Shown piece by piece: positions 1 to 5,786 of a DNA stretch of 11,450 bases (its first letter is position 1; the number at the start of each line of letters is the position of its first letter). The notes below the pieces were generated by a model, which ran no database searches, had not been told where the DNA came from, and worked only from the letters and a program-made list of their open reading frames with translations. The stretch covers positions 1-11,450 of the forward strand of contig JASIJX010000013.1 in the NCBI GenBank assembly GCA_030049955.1. Direction: 5' to 3'. Origin of the DNA: Acidobacteriaceae bacterium. Lineage in GTDB: Bacteria; Acidobacteriota; Terriglobia; Terriglobales; Acidobacteriaceae. The translations under genes and the position numbers were made by a program.

Positions 1-201
1 GCTCGTTCACCGCGGGCAGATTCACGCCGTCCACGTGGGTAGACTCTGGCGCTTCCGAGCGTCTGCCCTCGATTCCTGGATCGGCAGTTGAATACACTCC
101 AGCGCGGCCCAATTGCTGCCCGCATTTTCCGTTTTTTCGGCACAAAAGGCGTACCCTAAGGACAGCCATTTGTGCCGTGAAGTCAGGGAAAGGAACCCTT
201 G

Positions 202-1455
202 ATGGAACGAGCACGTTATCAATACGGAAATCTAACGCGGAAGAAGCGGGCGAAGGGTCGAGACAACTGGGAGTTTCGGTACTACGAATCGACGGAGAAC
301 GGTGAGCGGAGGCGAAAGTCCTGCATCGTTGGAACCGTCGAGAAGTTGCCAACCAAAGCTCACGCACAAAAGGCTGTCGAAGCACTTCTCCTAAAACTCA
401 ACTCGGAATCTCCACAGCAACGATTGGCGGTCGTAACATTCGGTGCAATTTGTGACCGATATATTCAGGAAGAGCTGCCAGAACGATACTCGACGGCAAA
501 ATCATACAAGTCGAACATCAAAAACTACCTGAAGCCGCGTTGGGGTGATTACTTGCTCGACAAGGTTCGACCGATGGCGGTCGAAGATTGGCTGAAGAAC
601 CTGCCGATGGCGCCGAAATCAAAGACGCATATTCGGAGCGTGATGCACCTGATGTTCGAGTGCGCCACACGTTGGGAACTCTTCAACGAGCAGAGAAATC
701 CCATCGCTCTCGTCCGTATCAAGGGCGGAAGCAAGCGTCGTCAACGACCGATCATTCTCACGGTGGAGCAGTTTGAAAACGTCGTCGCGACACTGCGCGA
801 GCCGTATCGCACGATGGTGCAGATCGCCCAATGCCTCGGTCTCCGCGTCAGCGAGATCGCGGCGCTTCAGTGGGATGACTTCGATTTTGAAAAGAATCAA
901 CTGCTCGTGCAACGGAGCTTCGTGAGCGGGCGGGTGGATGATGTCAAGACCGAATACTCCCAGGACTATGTTCCACTCCACCCGAGTCTGATGAAAATCA
1001 TTCTGGACTGGAGCAAGCAGGCTGTACCGACAGAGGAAGGCTGGGTCTTCGCCAACCCGATGACGAACCGCCCGTACCATCCGACCGAGATTCAGAAGCG
1101 CTACCTACGTCCGTCCGGCTGCTGCACCGTGCAGTGTCCGACCTGCGGAGCGAGGCCTGGTTTCTGTTGCTGGCAGGAGGGTCCAACTGGCAATGGTAAG
1201 CGTGTCCTCATTCACGAGGAGCGCAAGCTGGCGGCGGGGAAGTTCGGTGAAATCGGCTGGCACACGTTTCGCCACACGTACCGTTCGTGGCTGGATGAGA
1301 CCGGAGCTCCGATGAAGGTGCAACAGGAACTGATGCGTCACGCGTCGATCCAGACGACCATGAACATCTACGGACAGGCCATGTCGTCATCGAAGCGGGA
1401 AGCGAATGGGAAGGTCGTTGCGATGGTGCTCAAGCCGGTTGAGGCGAGCGCCTGA
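202..1455 (+). CDS. Tyrosine recombinase/integrase with a zinc-finger-like insert
   Basis: Site-specific recombinase of the phage/genomic-island integrase family, 417 residues from the ATG at 202. A TTG three bases earlier is in frame, but AGGAA at 191-195 sits 6 bases before the ATG. The N-terminal ~60 residues are basic and arm-binding-like. Residues ~78-165 form the SAM-like core-binding domain and ~185-400 the catalytic domain. The full catalytic set is visible: R215 (GLRVSE), K249, H354 and R357 (HTFR), H380 and nucleophile Y390. Residues ~304-345 between K249 and HxxR are an insert with C312, C315, C323 and H338 in a CPxCGAxPGxxC...HxxR pattern, which matches small zinc-finger domains known from phage proteins. 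The gene ends 75 bp from the 3' end of the initiator tRNA gene, the usual position for an island integrase. Base composition looks more AT-rich than the genes to its right, consistent with transfer. The reading frame is intact and activity is likely. The target site is inferred, not shown. Confidence 0.95.
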   Translation: MERARYQYGNLTRKKRAKGRDNWEFRYYESTENGERRRKSCIVGTVEKLPTKAHAQKAVEALLLKLNSESPQQRLAVVTFGAICDRYIQEELPERYSTAKSYKSNIKNYLKPRWGDYLLDKVRPMAVEDWLKNLPMAPKSKTHIRSVMHLMFECATRWELFNEQRNPIALVRIKGGSKRRQRPIILTVEQFENVVATLREPYRTMVQIAQCLGLRVSEIAALQWDDFDFEKNQLLVQRSFVSGRVDDVKTEYSQDYVPLHPSLMKIILDWSKQAVPTEEGWVFANPMTNRPYHPTEIQKRYLRPSGCCTVQCPTCGARPGFCCWQEGPTGNGKRVLIHEERKLAAGKFGEIGWHTFRHTYRSWLDETGAPMKVQQELMRHASIQTTMNIYGQAMSSSKREANGKVVAMVLKPVEASA

Positions 1456-1482
1456 AACAGCGAATTTTCTTATTGGGAGATA

Positions 1483-1514
1483 ACGGGAGTCGGCCGGTAA
1501 TTTCGACTTCCCGT
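1483..1514. terminator. Hairpin between integrase and tRNA gene
   Basis: An inverted repeat pairs ACGGGAGTCG (1483-1492) with CGACTTCCCGT (1504-1514), with one bulged base and an 11-base loop. It lies between the converging integrase and initiator tRNA genes, so it could end either transcript. Neither side is followed by a clear T tract. A role as a recombinase-related inverted repeat is an equally open alternative. Confidence 0.35.
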
Positions 1515-1530
1515 AAGTTGTTGAAAGATT

Positions 1531-1607
<77 letters not shown>

Positions 1608-1612
1608 CTCTT

Positions 1613-1641
1613 ATCTTAGCAAGCCAGGAATCTGGGGTCAA
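1613..1641 (-). promoter_or_regulatory. Promoter of the initiator tRNA gene
   Basis: Read on the minus strand, TTGACC (1641-1636), a 17-bp spacer and TAAGAT (1618-1613) form a sigma-70 type promoter. The -10 box ends five bases before the mature tRNA 5' end. The -35 matches five of six consensus positions. It lies between the tmRNA 3' end and the tRNA, so the tRNA can be transcribed alone. Confidence 0.7.
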
Positions 1642-1710
1642 ACATCACTCAGATTAGCGGTTTAGTAAGTTTTCCACAATCCAGCCTACTCATTAGAAGC
1701 AATTTACATC

Positions 1711-2064
1711 TGGTGGAGGCGGCGGGAGTCGAACCCGCGTCCGAAATCGCTGTCAGCCGGGAGAGTCCATGCTGTGTCCGATTCGATTGATTTCGCTCCC
1801 GAGCGCTTAAGAACGGACAAGATGCGCCGGCAACTAGTCCGATTGATCTCGCTTCAGCCGCCCGGACCGAGCCGCTTCTGCCAGCCTGCTGTGCGACGCC
1901 CGCTCGCAGCCCACAGGCAAAGCCGCGGCGGACGGCTGCTTAGTTAATTAAGCAGCAAGTGCCAGATTGTTGTTGGCAACTTTTGTTTTGCGAGCGATTA
2001 CGGGTGCCCACACCCCGGCATGCCTCCGTGCCGCAAGCGATCCCGTCGAAACCGTGACGCCCCC
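1711..2064 (-). ncRNA. ssrA: tmRNA (transfer-messenger RNA)
   Basis: A 354-nt one-piece tmRNA that rescues stalled ribosomes by acting as alanyl-tRNA and then as a short mRNA. The 5' end GGGGGCG (2064-2058) pairs with CGCCTCC before ACCA at the 3' end (7 bp, one G-U), which fixes both ends; CCA is encoded. The conserved GGTTTCGACGGGAT element follows the 5' end, and the T arm (ACGCGGGTTCGACTCCCGC) precedes the 3' acceptor strand. The internal tag frame ends with LALAA and a TAA stop. The arrangement is the standard linear form, not the permuted two-piece form. The partner SmpB is not in the window. No strong promoter is evident immediately upstream. ORFs on either strand here are by-products of the RNA gene. 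Confidence 0.96.
1948..1995 (-). other. tmRNA tag reading frame
   Basis: The resume codon is probably the GCT at 1995-1993, just after TAATC, which corresponds to the TAGTC that precedes the resume codon in E. coli tmRNA. The frame reads ARKTKVANNNLALAA and stops at TAA (1950-1948), followed by a second in-frame-independent TTAATTAA stretch. The tag is 15 residues, longer than the 10-11 of many bacteria, with a basic first half. The C-terminal LALAA end is the classic ClpXP-type degron. The resume position is inferred from the upstream element. Confidence 0.8.
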
Positions 2065-2209
2065 ACATCCACCCCGACGAAGACCTGTCGTCAGGGACCC
2101 CGGACTTGCGGACACTTAGTTGGATGACCCAACCGCGTCCACGGGTGCAACCGCGGAGCCAACCGGCTCGTGCTGCATCTCTCATTTTACGCTGGTTGGA
2201 GGCGAGTGA

Positions 2210-2662
2210 TTACTGCTTTTCCAGGTCGATCGCTTCGTACTCATGCCGCTCGATCCCTGCGCGGATCTCGGCCGGAGTCTTGCCCAGCTTTGTCTGCTGG
2301 TAAGCGTAAAAACCCTCCTTCGCGCAGGTGGAGCACTCGGTCCCGTGCAGTCCCTCGAAGCAGCTCCGCAGGCTTGTGTGGCCCAGCGCGCGGTCGCAGC
2401 GGCAATTGCAGGGTAGCTGATACAGCACGCTGCTCACGCGCGCCGCGTCCTGATACACATGCACCTGCCATGGATAGCGGAAGTTGTCGCCCGTGAGTTG
2501 CGCGCCATGCAGGATCGGCGGTAGCGCGCTCACCTTCAGCGGCGCAGAAGAGTGATAGGCCGGAACGTCGTCGGCCGGATTCGACCACTGCGCGTAACTT
2601 GCCACCGTGAACGCGCAGACAAGCAACCCAAGCGCCCAGCGGCGCCCCGCAATCTTTTTCAT
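2210..2662 (-). CDS. Secreted CYCXC/PCYCGC-motif cysteine protein
   Basis: 150 residues from ATG 2662, chosen over an upstream GTG at 2674 because GAGGG sits about 6 bases before this ATG. A signal peptide is clear: MKK, basic residues, a hydrophobic stretch (residues 9-22) and an SYA cleavage site near residue 24. The C-terminal half carries PCNCRCD (C85, C87, C89), then C101 in LRSCF and C110/C113 in ECSTC, followed by a helical AYQQTKLGKTPAEIR segment. This spacing matches the PCYCGC-type family of exported proteins of unknown function, sometimes annotated CYCXC (seleno)proteins. All motif positions here are cysteine codons and no in-frame TGA is present, so this is the cysteine form. The six conserved cysteines suggest metal or cofactor binding or a redox role outside the cytoplasm, but that is inference. 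It has its own promoter and lies divergently placed from nothing; the tmRNA follows 145 bp downstream on the same strand. Confidence 0.88.
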   Translation of the reverse strand: MKKIAGRRWALGLLVCAFTVASYAQWSNPADDVPAYHSSAPLKVSALPPILHGAQLTGDNFRYPWQVHVYQDAARVSSVLYQLPCNCRCDRALGHTSLRSCFEGLHGTECSTCAKEGFYAYQQTKLGKTPAEIRAGIERHEYEAIDLEKQ

Positions 2663-2682
2663 CGTGACCCTCACGTCCCGAT

Positions 2683-2711
2683 TTTATATGCAGGGAATTT
2701 CTCTAGAGAAG
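2683..2711 (-). promoter_or_regulatory. Promoter with palindromic operator-like site, CYCXC gene
   Basis: On the minus strand TATAAA (2688-2683) is a good -10 box about 20 bases before the start codon. Its -35 region is weak (CTTCTC, 2711-2706) and is overlapped by a perfect 12-bp palindrome, TTCTCTAGAGAA (2699-2710). A palindrome over a poor -35 box is the layout of a regulated promoter with a dimeric repressor or activator. The regulator is unknown. Confidence 0.5.
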
Positions 2712-2763
2712 ATGCATCGGCGGTCCAAACGCCACTGGTTCCGCTGTCCACCGTAATGCGAGC

Positions 2764-2801
2764 AAAAAAAGACGGCACGGACGTTATAGCTATCCGTGCC
2801 G
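2764..2801 (-). terminator. Rho-independent terminator
   Basis: On the minus strand a 9-bp perfect stem, CGGCACGGA (2801-2793) with TCCGTGCCG (2781-2773), closes an 11-base loop. It is followed by TC and then seven T residues (2770-2764). This is a textbook intrinsic terminator for transcription coming from the right. Confidence 0.88.
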
Positions 2802-2873
2802 GGAGGCCAGTGACGCAAACTACTCCCGGTTGGCGGGCCTGCCCTTGGGCTTCCCTCTCAACCGGAATAACTA
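2764..2873 (-). ncRNA. Candidate structured small RNA or attenuator
   Basis: A compact unit about 110 nt long runs from a plausible promoter (2908-2880) to a clear intrinsic terminator (2801-2764). Read on the minus strand, CCGGTTG (2865-2859) pairs with CAACCGG (2832-2826) and encloses a small GCC-CAAG-GGC hairpin. The 3' strand of that stem also belongs to CCGGGAG (2829-2823 as CTCCCGG on +), which can pair with 2805-2799. That second stem in turn invades the 5' base of the terminator. The three stems are mutually exclusive in a chain, the logic of an attenuator or riboswitch. The sequence matched no riboswitch class known to me. The next gene in this direction, the CYCXC protein, starts 102 bases past the terminator but has its own promoter, so a free small RNA is equally possible. 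The 5' end is approximate. Confidence 0.45.
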
Positions 2874-3248
2874 CACGATAGCATAGATTCTGGAGAATGC
2901 AAATACAAAATTCGAAATTTTAGGATTTCTCGAAGAACATTCCCACATTGAGCAATCAGCCTGTTCCGGTTCCAAAAAGGAAAGAGCTGTGGATACCATA
3001 TCTCGTTGACAACAATATACTAATATCGCAAGGGCTACGGCGAGCGCCATCCCGCAACCTAAGCCATCCATGCCCCGATCCAGCCATATCTTCATCACAA
3101 TATGATTTGATGTATCATAATCAGGTAAACATTCCTGCCCGTAAAGCGTTTTCAGCTGTTTCAGCACGCTATCCGGAATTCTGGATTCTTTTACCAGGTC
3201 GTCTTTTTGACCCGGGCATCCACGGCCGCAAACTCCAGCCGCGCACAT
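2871..3248 (-). CDS. Doubtful 125-residue hypothetical protein
   Basis: I do not recognise this frame. Its ATG overlaps the TAA stop of the pterin dehydratase gene (TAATG), an arrangement typical of translational coupling, which is the main argument for it. The product would have a cysteine-rich N terminus (C2, C7, C11), a mixed segment, one possible membrane helix at about residues 63-80 (GLGCGMALAVALAILVYC) and a tail with further cysteines. Against it, there is no family match, the codons become AT-rich with TTA, ATA and GTA unlike the neighbours, and a plausible promoter lies inside its 3' end. It may be a decayed gene or intergenic DNA that happens to stay open. Confidence 0.3.
   Translation of the reverse strand: MCAAGVCGRGCPGQKDDLVKESRIPDSVLKQLKTLYGQECLPDYDTSNHIVMKIWLDRGMDGLGCGMALAVALAILVYCCQRDMVSTALSFLEPEQADCSMWECSSRNPKISNFVFAFSRIYAIV
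2880..2908 (-). promoter_or_regulatory. Putative promoter of the small RNA unit
   Basis: TTGTAT (2908-2903), a 17-bp spacer and TATGCT (2885-2880) on the minus strand form a moderate sigma-70 type promoter, with three of six and four of six consensus matches. Transcription would begin near 2873, just before the first stem of the candidate RNA. The site lies within the doubtful 125-residue frame and in locally AT-rich DNA, where chance matches are more common. Confidence 0.35.
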
Positions 3249-3526
3249 TATCCCAGCCGGTCTGCGTGCTCTGCCAGCTCAAAGTCCTTCGCCGTCAGTC
3301 CGCCCGCATCGTGTGTCATCAGGCTCAGCCGCACCCGGTTGTAGCGAATGTCGATATCGGGATGGTGTCCGGCGCGCTCAGCCAGCTCTCCCACCTGATT
3401 CACAAATCCGAGCGAGCCGCGAAAATCCTTGAAGCTGAAGGTCTTCACCAGCTCTCCATTTTCAATCTGCCAGCCCTTCAGCCGGCCAAGCTGGCCTTGC
3501 GCCTCTTCCTTGGTGAATGCCTTCAT
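3248..3526 (-). CDS. phhB: Pterin-4a-carbinolamine dehydratase
   Basis: 92 residues, the usual size for this family. The start is the ATG at 3526, preceded by a very strong AAGGAGG six bases upstream; an earlier in-frame start at 3550 has no such support. The enzyme dehydrates 4a-hydroxytetrahydropterin, recycling the pterin cofactor of aromatic amino acid hydroxylases. The diagnostic block AGHHPDIDIRYNRVRLSLMTHDAGGLTAKD is present at residues 52-81, written here only as its key residues: H54, H55, P56 and H72, with the family spacing of 17 between the second and third catalytic histidines. In many bacteria the role goes beyond phenylalanine metabolism. No aromatic hydroxylase is visible in the window, so the partner is elsewhere or the job differs. 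The gene follows the HD-GYP regulator by 126 bp and may share a transcript. Confidence 0.95.
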   Translation of the reverse strand: MKAFTKEEAQGQLGRLKGWQIENGELVKTFSFKDFRGSLGFVNQVGELAERAGHHPDIDIRYNRVRLSLMTHDAGGLTAKDFELAEHADRLG

Positions 3527-3619
3527 CGCGCCTCCTTCGTGCCTCGCCACGCGGCCCGGATCTCGCCGTGCACGCCAAGGCGAACGTGCAAATGCGCCCC
3601 CGGGTGGACGGACCAGCTA

Positions 3620-3636
3620 ACCGGATTACATCCGGT
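3620..3636. repeat. Short perfect hairpin between regulator and dehydratase genes
   Basis: ACCGGAT-TAC-ATCCGGT forms a 7-bp perfect inverted repeat with a three-base loop, 17 bases past the stop codon of the HD-GYP gene. There is no T tract on either side, so it is a weak terminator candidate or an mRNA stability element. Confidence 0.45.
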
Positions 3637-3652
3637 CCGACTCGCCTTGAAT

Positions 3653-4834
3653 TTACATCGATTTGGCTGGATTCGTCACTTCAGGCGGAGAAAACCGCTT
3701 GCTCTGGCCGCTGATCTCCGAGCGCAGCTCCTGCCACAGCTCATTGGGAATCTTCAGGAAGACTTCCACGACCGCCGGATCGAATTGCGTACCTGAGCAG
3801 CGCAAAACCTCTTCGCGCGCGGTATCAAAGCTCCGCGCCTTGCGGTACGGCCGGTCGCTGGTAATGGCGTCCAGCGCATCGGCGACGGCGAAGATCCGCG
3901 CGCCGATGGGAATCTCGCGCCCGCGCAGTCCGCTCGGGTAGCCGGTTCCATCGAAATGCTCCTGATGGCAGAAGACGATCTCTGCCGCGCCGGCCAGAAA
4001 CGGGATCTTGCGCAGCATGTGGTAGCCGCGCGCGCAGTGCTCGCGCATGACGTCCTGTTCTTCCGACGTCAGCGTTCCCGGCTTACGCAGAATCTCATCT
4101 GGAATCGCCATCTTCCCGATATCGTGCAAAAACGCCCCGCGCGCAATCACCTTGATCTCGGCCGGCGGAACCCCCATGGCCCGCGCCAGCGCAATCGTGT
4201 AAGCGGTTACACGCTTGGAATGACCCTCGGTCTCGGAATCCTTAAGGTCCAGCGCGTCGCCCAGCGCCTCCAGCGTCACATCGTAGGAGTGTTCCAGGTC
4301 TTCCATCGCGTGGCGCAGCAAATCCGTCCGCGCCCGCACCATCTGCTCCAGGTTCTGCTGGTAGGTATGGCTCTCTTCGAGCACCTGCCGGTGCTCGAGC
4401 GCCCGCTCTACCGTCTTCAGCAGGTGTTCGCGCTCAAAGGGCTTCAGCAGATAGTCGTAGGCCCCGTGGCGCATGGCATCAATGGCCACGCTGATATCGT
4501 GGATGGCCGTGACCATCACCACCGGCAGATTAGGAAACTGCGCGTGTACCTTCTCGAGCAGCGCGATGCCGCTCATGTCCTGCATCACGATGTCAGTCAG
4601 AAGCAGGTCGTAGCTGCTCTGTTCCAGCAGCTCCAGCGCCTCCTTTGCGCTTGAGGCCAGCTTCACCTCGTAGCCGCTGCGCTCCAGCGTCCAGCCCACC
4701 ATCGAGCGGACGTGCGTCTCGTCGTCGACCACCAGCATGCGCGCTGCCTGCCGCGGCTTGCTGCTCGAGCGCGACTCCGCCGCCGTGCGCGCCCGCGAGT
4801 CAGACGTTTCCCGTCCTGCCAGATGCAGAGCCAA
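3653..4834 (-). CDS. Response regulator with HD-GYP cyclic di-GMP phosphodiesterase domain (RpfG-like)
   Basis: 393 residues from a TTG at 4834, preferred because AAAGGAG lies 7 bases upstream; an in-frame TTG at 4852 lies on the wrong side of that site. After a ~30-residue polar lead, a receiver domain spans ~31-150 with acidic D37/D38, phospho-acceptor D81 (LLLTD), T109 and K131 (LLKPF). A helical linker (~150-185) leads to the HD-GYP domain (~185-370): E201 and H205 (ETEGH), HD at 237-238 (HDIGK), and HQEHFDGTGYP at 290-300. The usual HHE of that last motif reads HQE, so one metal-ligand histidine is glutamine; the rest fits the type with extra metal ligands. Known members hydrolyse cyclic di-GMP to pGpG or GMP when the receiver is phosphorylated, controlling motility, biofilm or virulence factors. 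The cognate histidine kinase is not in the window. Function in signalling is firm; catalytic activity with the Gln variant is less certain. Confidence 0.93.
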   Translation of the reverse strand: MALHLAGRETSDSRARTAAESRSSSKPRQAARMLVVDDETHVRSMVGWTLERSGYEVKLASSAKEALELLEQSSYDLLLTDIVMQDMSGIALLEKVHAQFPNLPVVMVTAIHDISVAIDAMRHGAYDYLLKPFEREHLLKTVERALEHRQVLEESHTYQQNLEQMVRARTDLLRHAMEDLEHSYDVTLEALGDALDLKDSETEGHSKRVTAYTIALARAMGVPPAEIKVIARGAFLHDIGKMAIPDEILRKPGTLTSEEQDVMREHCARGYHMLRKIPFLAGAAEIVFCHQEHFDGTGYPSGLRGREIPIGARIFAVADALDAITSDRPYRKARSFDTAREEVLRCSGTQFDPAVVEVFLKIPNELWQELRSEISGQSKRFSPPEVTNPAKSM

Positions 4835-4858
4835 CCGCCTGCTCCTTTGCAATTTCGT

Positions 4859-4886
4859 TTAAGGCCGCTTTGCGGTCTTGCCTTAA
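4859..4886 (-). promoter_or_regulatory. 5' leader hairpin before the HD-GYP gene
   Basis: TTAAGGC (4886-4880 on the minus strand) pairs with GCCTTAA (4865-4859), with an inner CCGC-AAA-GCGG stem. The structure ends about 10 bases before the ribosome binding site. It could shelter the leader or modulate translation from the TTG start. Without a mapped transcript start this remains a structural observation. Confidence 0.45.
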
Positions 4887-4938
4887 TGCCGCGAAGAGCA
4901 CCCGGCTTTGATTCAAGCCGCATCGACCTCGGAGACCG

Positions 4939-4974
4939 GTACCCTATATGGCCGGAGTACCCAGTATGGCCGAA
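4939..4974. repeat. Tandem 18-bp direct repeat
   Basis: Two adjacent copies of the pattern GTACCC..TATGGCCG.A, at 4939-4956 and 4957-4974, differ at only three positions. They lie about 105 bp upstream of the HD-GYP start codon. Head-to-tail copies close to two helical turns apart would suit binding of a regulator to one DNA face. No matching family of sites is known to me. Confidence 0.7.
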
Positions 4975-5215
4975 TGTAGCACTGCTCTACCCATCGGCTC
5001 AATTACCGGATTGCCTCAGCCCGCCTGACCCAAATGTGGTACCGCCGGTGTGCTTTCCGTCGCATAAAGGCGCTGTTCTCCCGTTTTGGCCCGCAAAAGA
5101 CCAGCGTCTACGCAGCCCTTTGGAGATTACCAATATACGGAAGCATAAAGACAGGTAATACGAAACGACAAGCAAAATCGGAGTGCGCCCTTCGACGGTT
5201 TTCCACGCGCCGCAC

Positions 5216-5244
5216 TTGCGGCCTGATGCAGCTAGGGGTATAGT
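5216..5244 (+). promoter_or_regulatory. Forward promoter upstream of the P460 remnant
   Basis: TTGCGG (5216-5221), a 17-bp spacer and TATAGT (5239-5244) form a sigma-70 type promoter, with five of six matches in the -10 box. It would give a leader of about 160 bases to the small frame starting at 5411. Confidence 0.5.
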
Positions 5245-5410
5245 CGCTCCATTGCGGTCACCCCCGGGGTCCTTCGGGCTTGCGCCGCGCGATAATCAAC
5301 CCCGGAATCTCCTGAAATTTCCCCCATTGCGCGCGTTTTCTCGACCTGAATCGCTCGCGCTAGCCGCCGTCCCTCTCATGCACGGCAGCCGCGCGAGAGG
5401 AGGAACGGGA

Positions 5411-5674
5411 ATGAAACGCAAGCTCAGCAAGCAGACCCTCCTACGAGTAACCGTTTCGGCCGCGATTTCCCTGCTCGTCCTGATCGGCGCCGCACTCGCC
5501 GCTCAGGACCGATTCACGCTGAAAGCGCCAAACGGAATCGCGTTCTCCGAGTTCAGAGGCTTTCAGAATCGGCGGGACGTCGCCGAAAGCACATTCGGGA
5601 AGACAGTCCGCAGTCAGTGCCACACGCGCGTAAAGGCGCGAGACTACATCTTCACCAACCACCCATTCAGATAA
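5411..5674 (+). pseudogene. Internally deleted cytochrome P460 remnant
   Basis: 87 codons with ATG at 5411, a good GGAGG ribosome site and a signal peptide (hydrophobic residues 13-30, cleavage near ALA-AQ). The mature part starts DRFTLKAPNGIAFSEFRGFQN (to residue 53), which resembles the N terminus of secreted cytochrome P460 proteins. It then jumps at about residues 55-66 to QCHTRVKARDYIFTNHPFR, which resembles their extreme C terminus with the haem-binding site. The ~100 residues that normally lie between are missing. The haem motif CxxCH is also broken: residue 67 is Arg (CGC), one base change from the expected Cys (TGC), leaving RSQCH. The frame remains open, so a short exported peptide could still be made. 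Intact P460 proteins oxidise hydroxylamine or bind ligands at a lysine-crosslinked c-type haem. This product cannot form that fold. The family assignment rests on the two short end segments. Confidence 0.65.
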
Positions 5675-5742
5675 ACGCGCCGCAAGGCAGCTGCAACACT
5701 CTCAACAACTCCGGACCCACCCTTAATCGATCGCTCTCACAA

Positions 5743-5767
5743 CAGTGGTGCTCATTTAACACCGCTG
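5743..5767. promoter_or_regulatory. Inverted repeat upstream of the alcohol dehydrogenase
   Basis: CAGTGGTG (5743-5750) and CACCGCTG (5760-5767) are complementary but for one G-T position, with a 9-base AT-rich centre. The element ends 20 bases before the start codon and just before the ribosome site. It could be an operator or a leader hairpin. No clear -10/-35 pair was found around it. Confidence 0.4.
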
Positions 5768-5786
5768 AAAACCACTAGGAGGATTT

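Larger units (their letters stand above)
4887..5410. other. Intergenic region without a convincing gene
   Basis: This stretch separates the divergent HD-GYP gene (-) and P460 remnant (+). Open frames here have no recognisable domain, no good ribosome site and poor codon character. It contains the 18-bp tandem repeat (4939-4974) and a likely forward promoter (5216-5244). The promoter of the HD-GYP gene should also lie here, but I could not place it with confidence. Confidence 0.6.

Noticed and set aside
1..198. Possible attachment-site repeat or small gene left of the integrase
   Set aside because: No copy of the tRNA or tmRNA 3' end was found there, and the open frame at 22-222 on the minus strand has no coding character and overlaps the integrase start.
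1940..2185. An 81-residue minus-strand open frame
   Set aside because: It lies within the tmRNA gene, whose both ends, tag frame and conserved elements are clear.
2799..2865. Resemblance of GACGCAAA on the plus strand to the cyclic di-GMP-I (GEMM) riboswitch core
   Set aside because: The matching first half of the motif (CACAGGGCAAACC-like) is absent and the terminator points the other way. Only the short string matches.
2948..3796. A 282-residue plus-strand open frame
   Set aside because: It is antisense to the pterin dehydratase and the end of the HD-GYP gene and has no recognisable motif.
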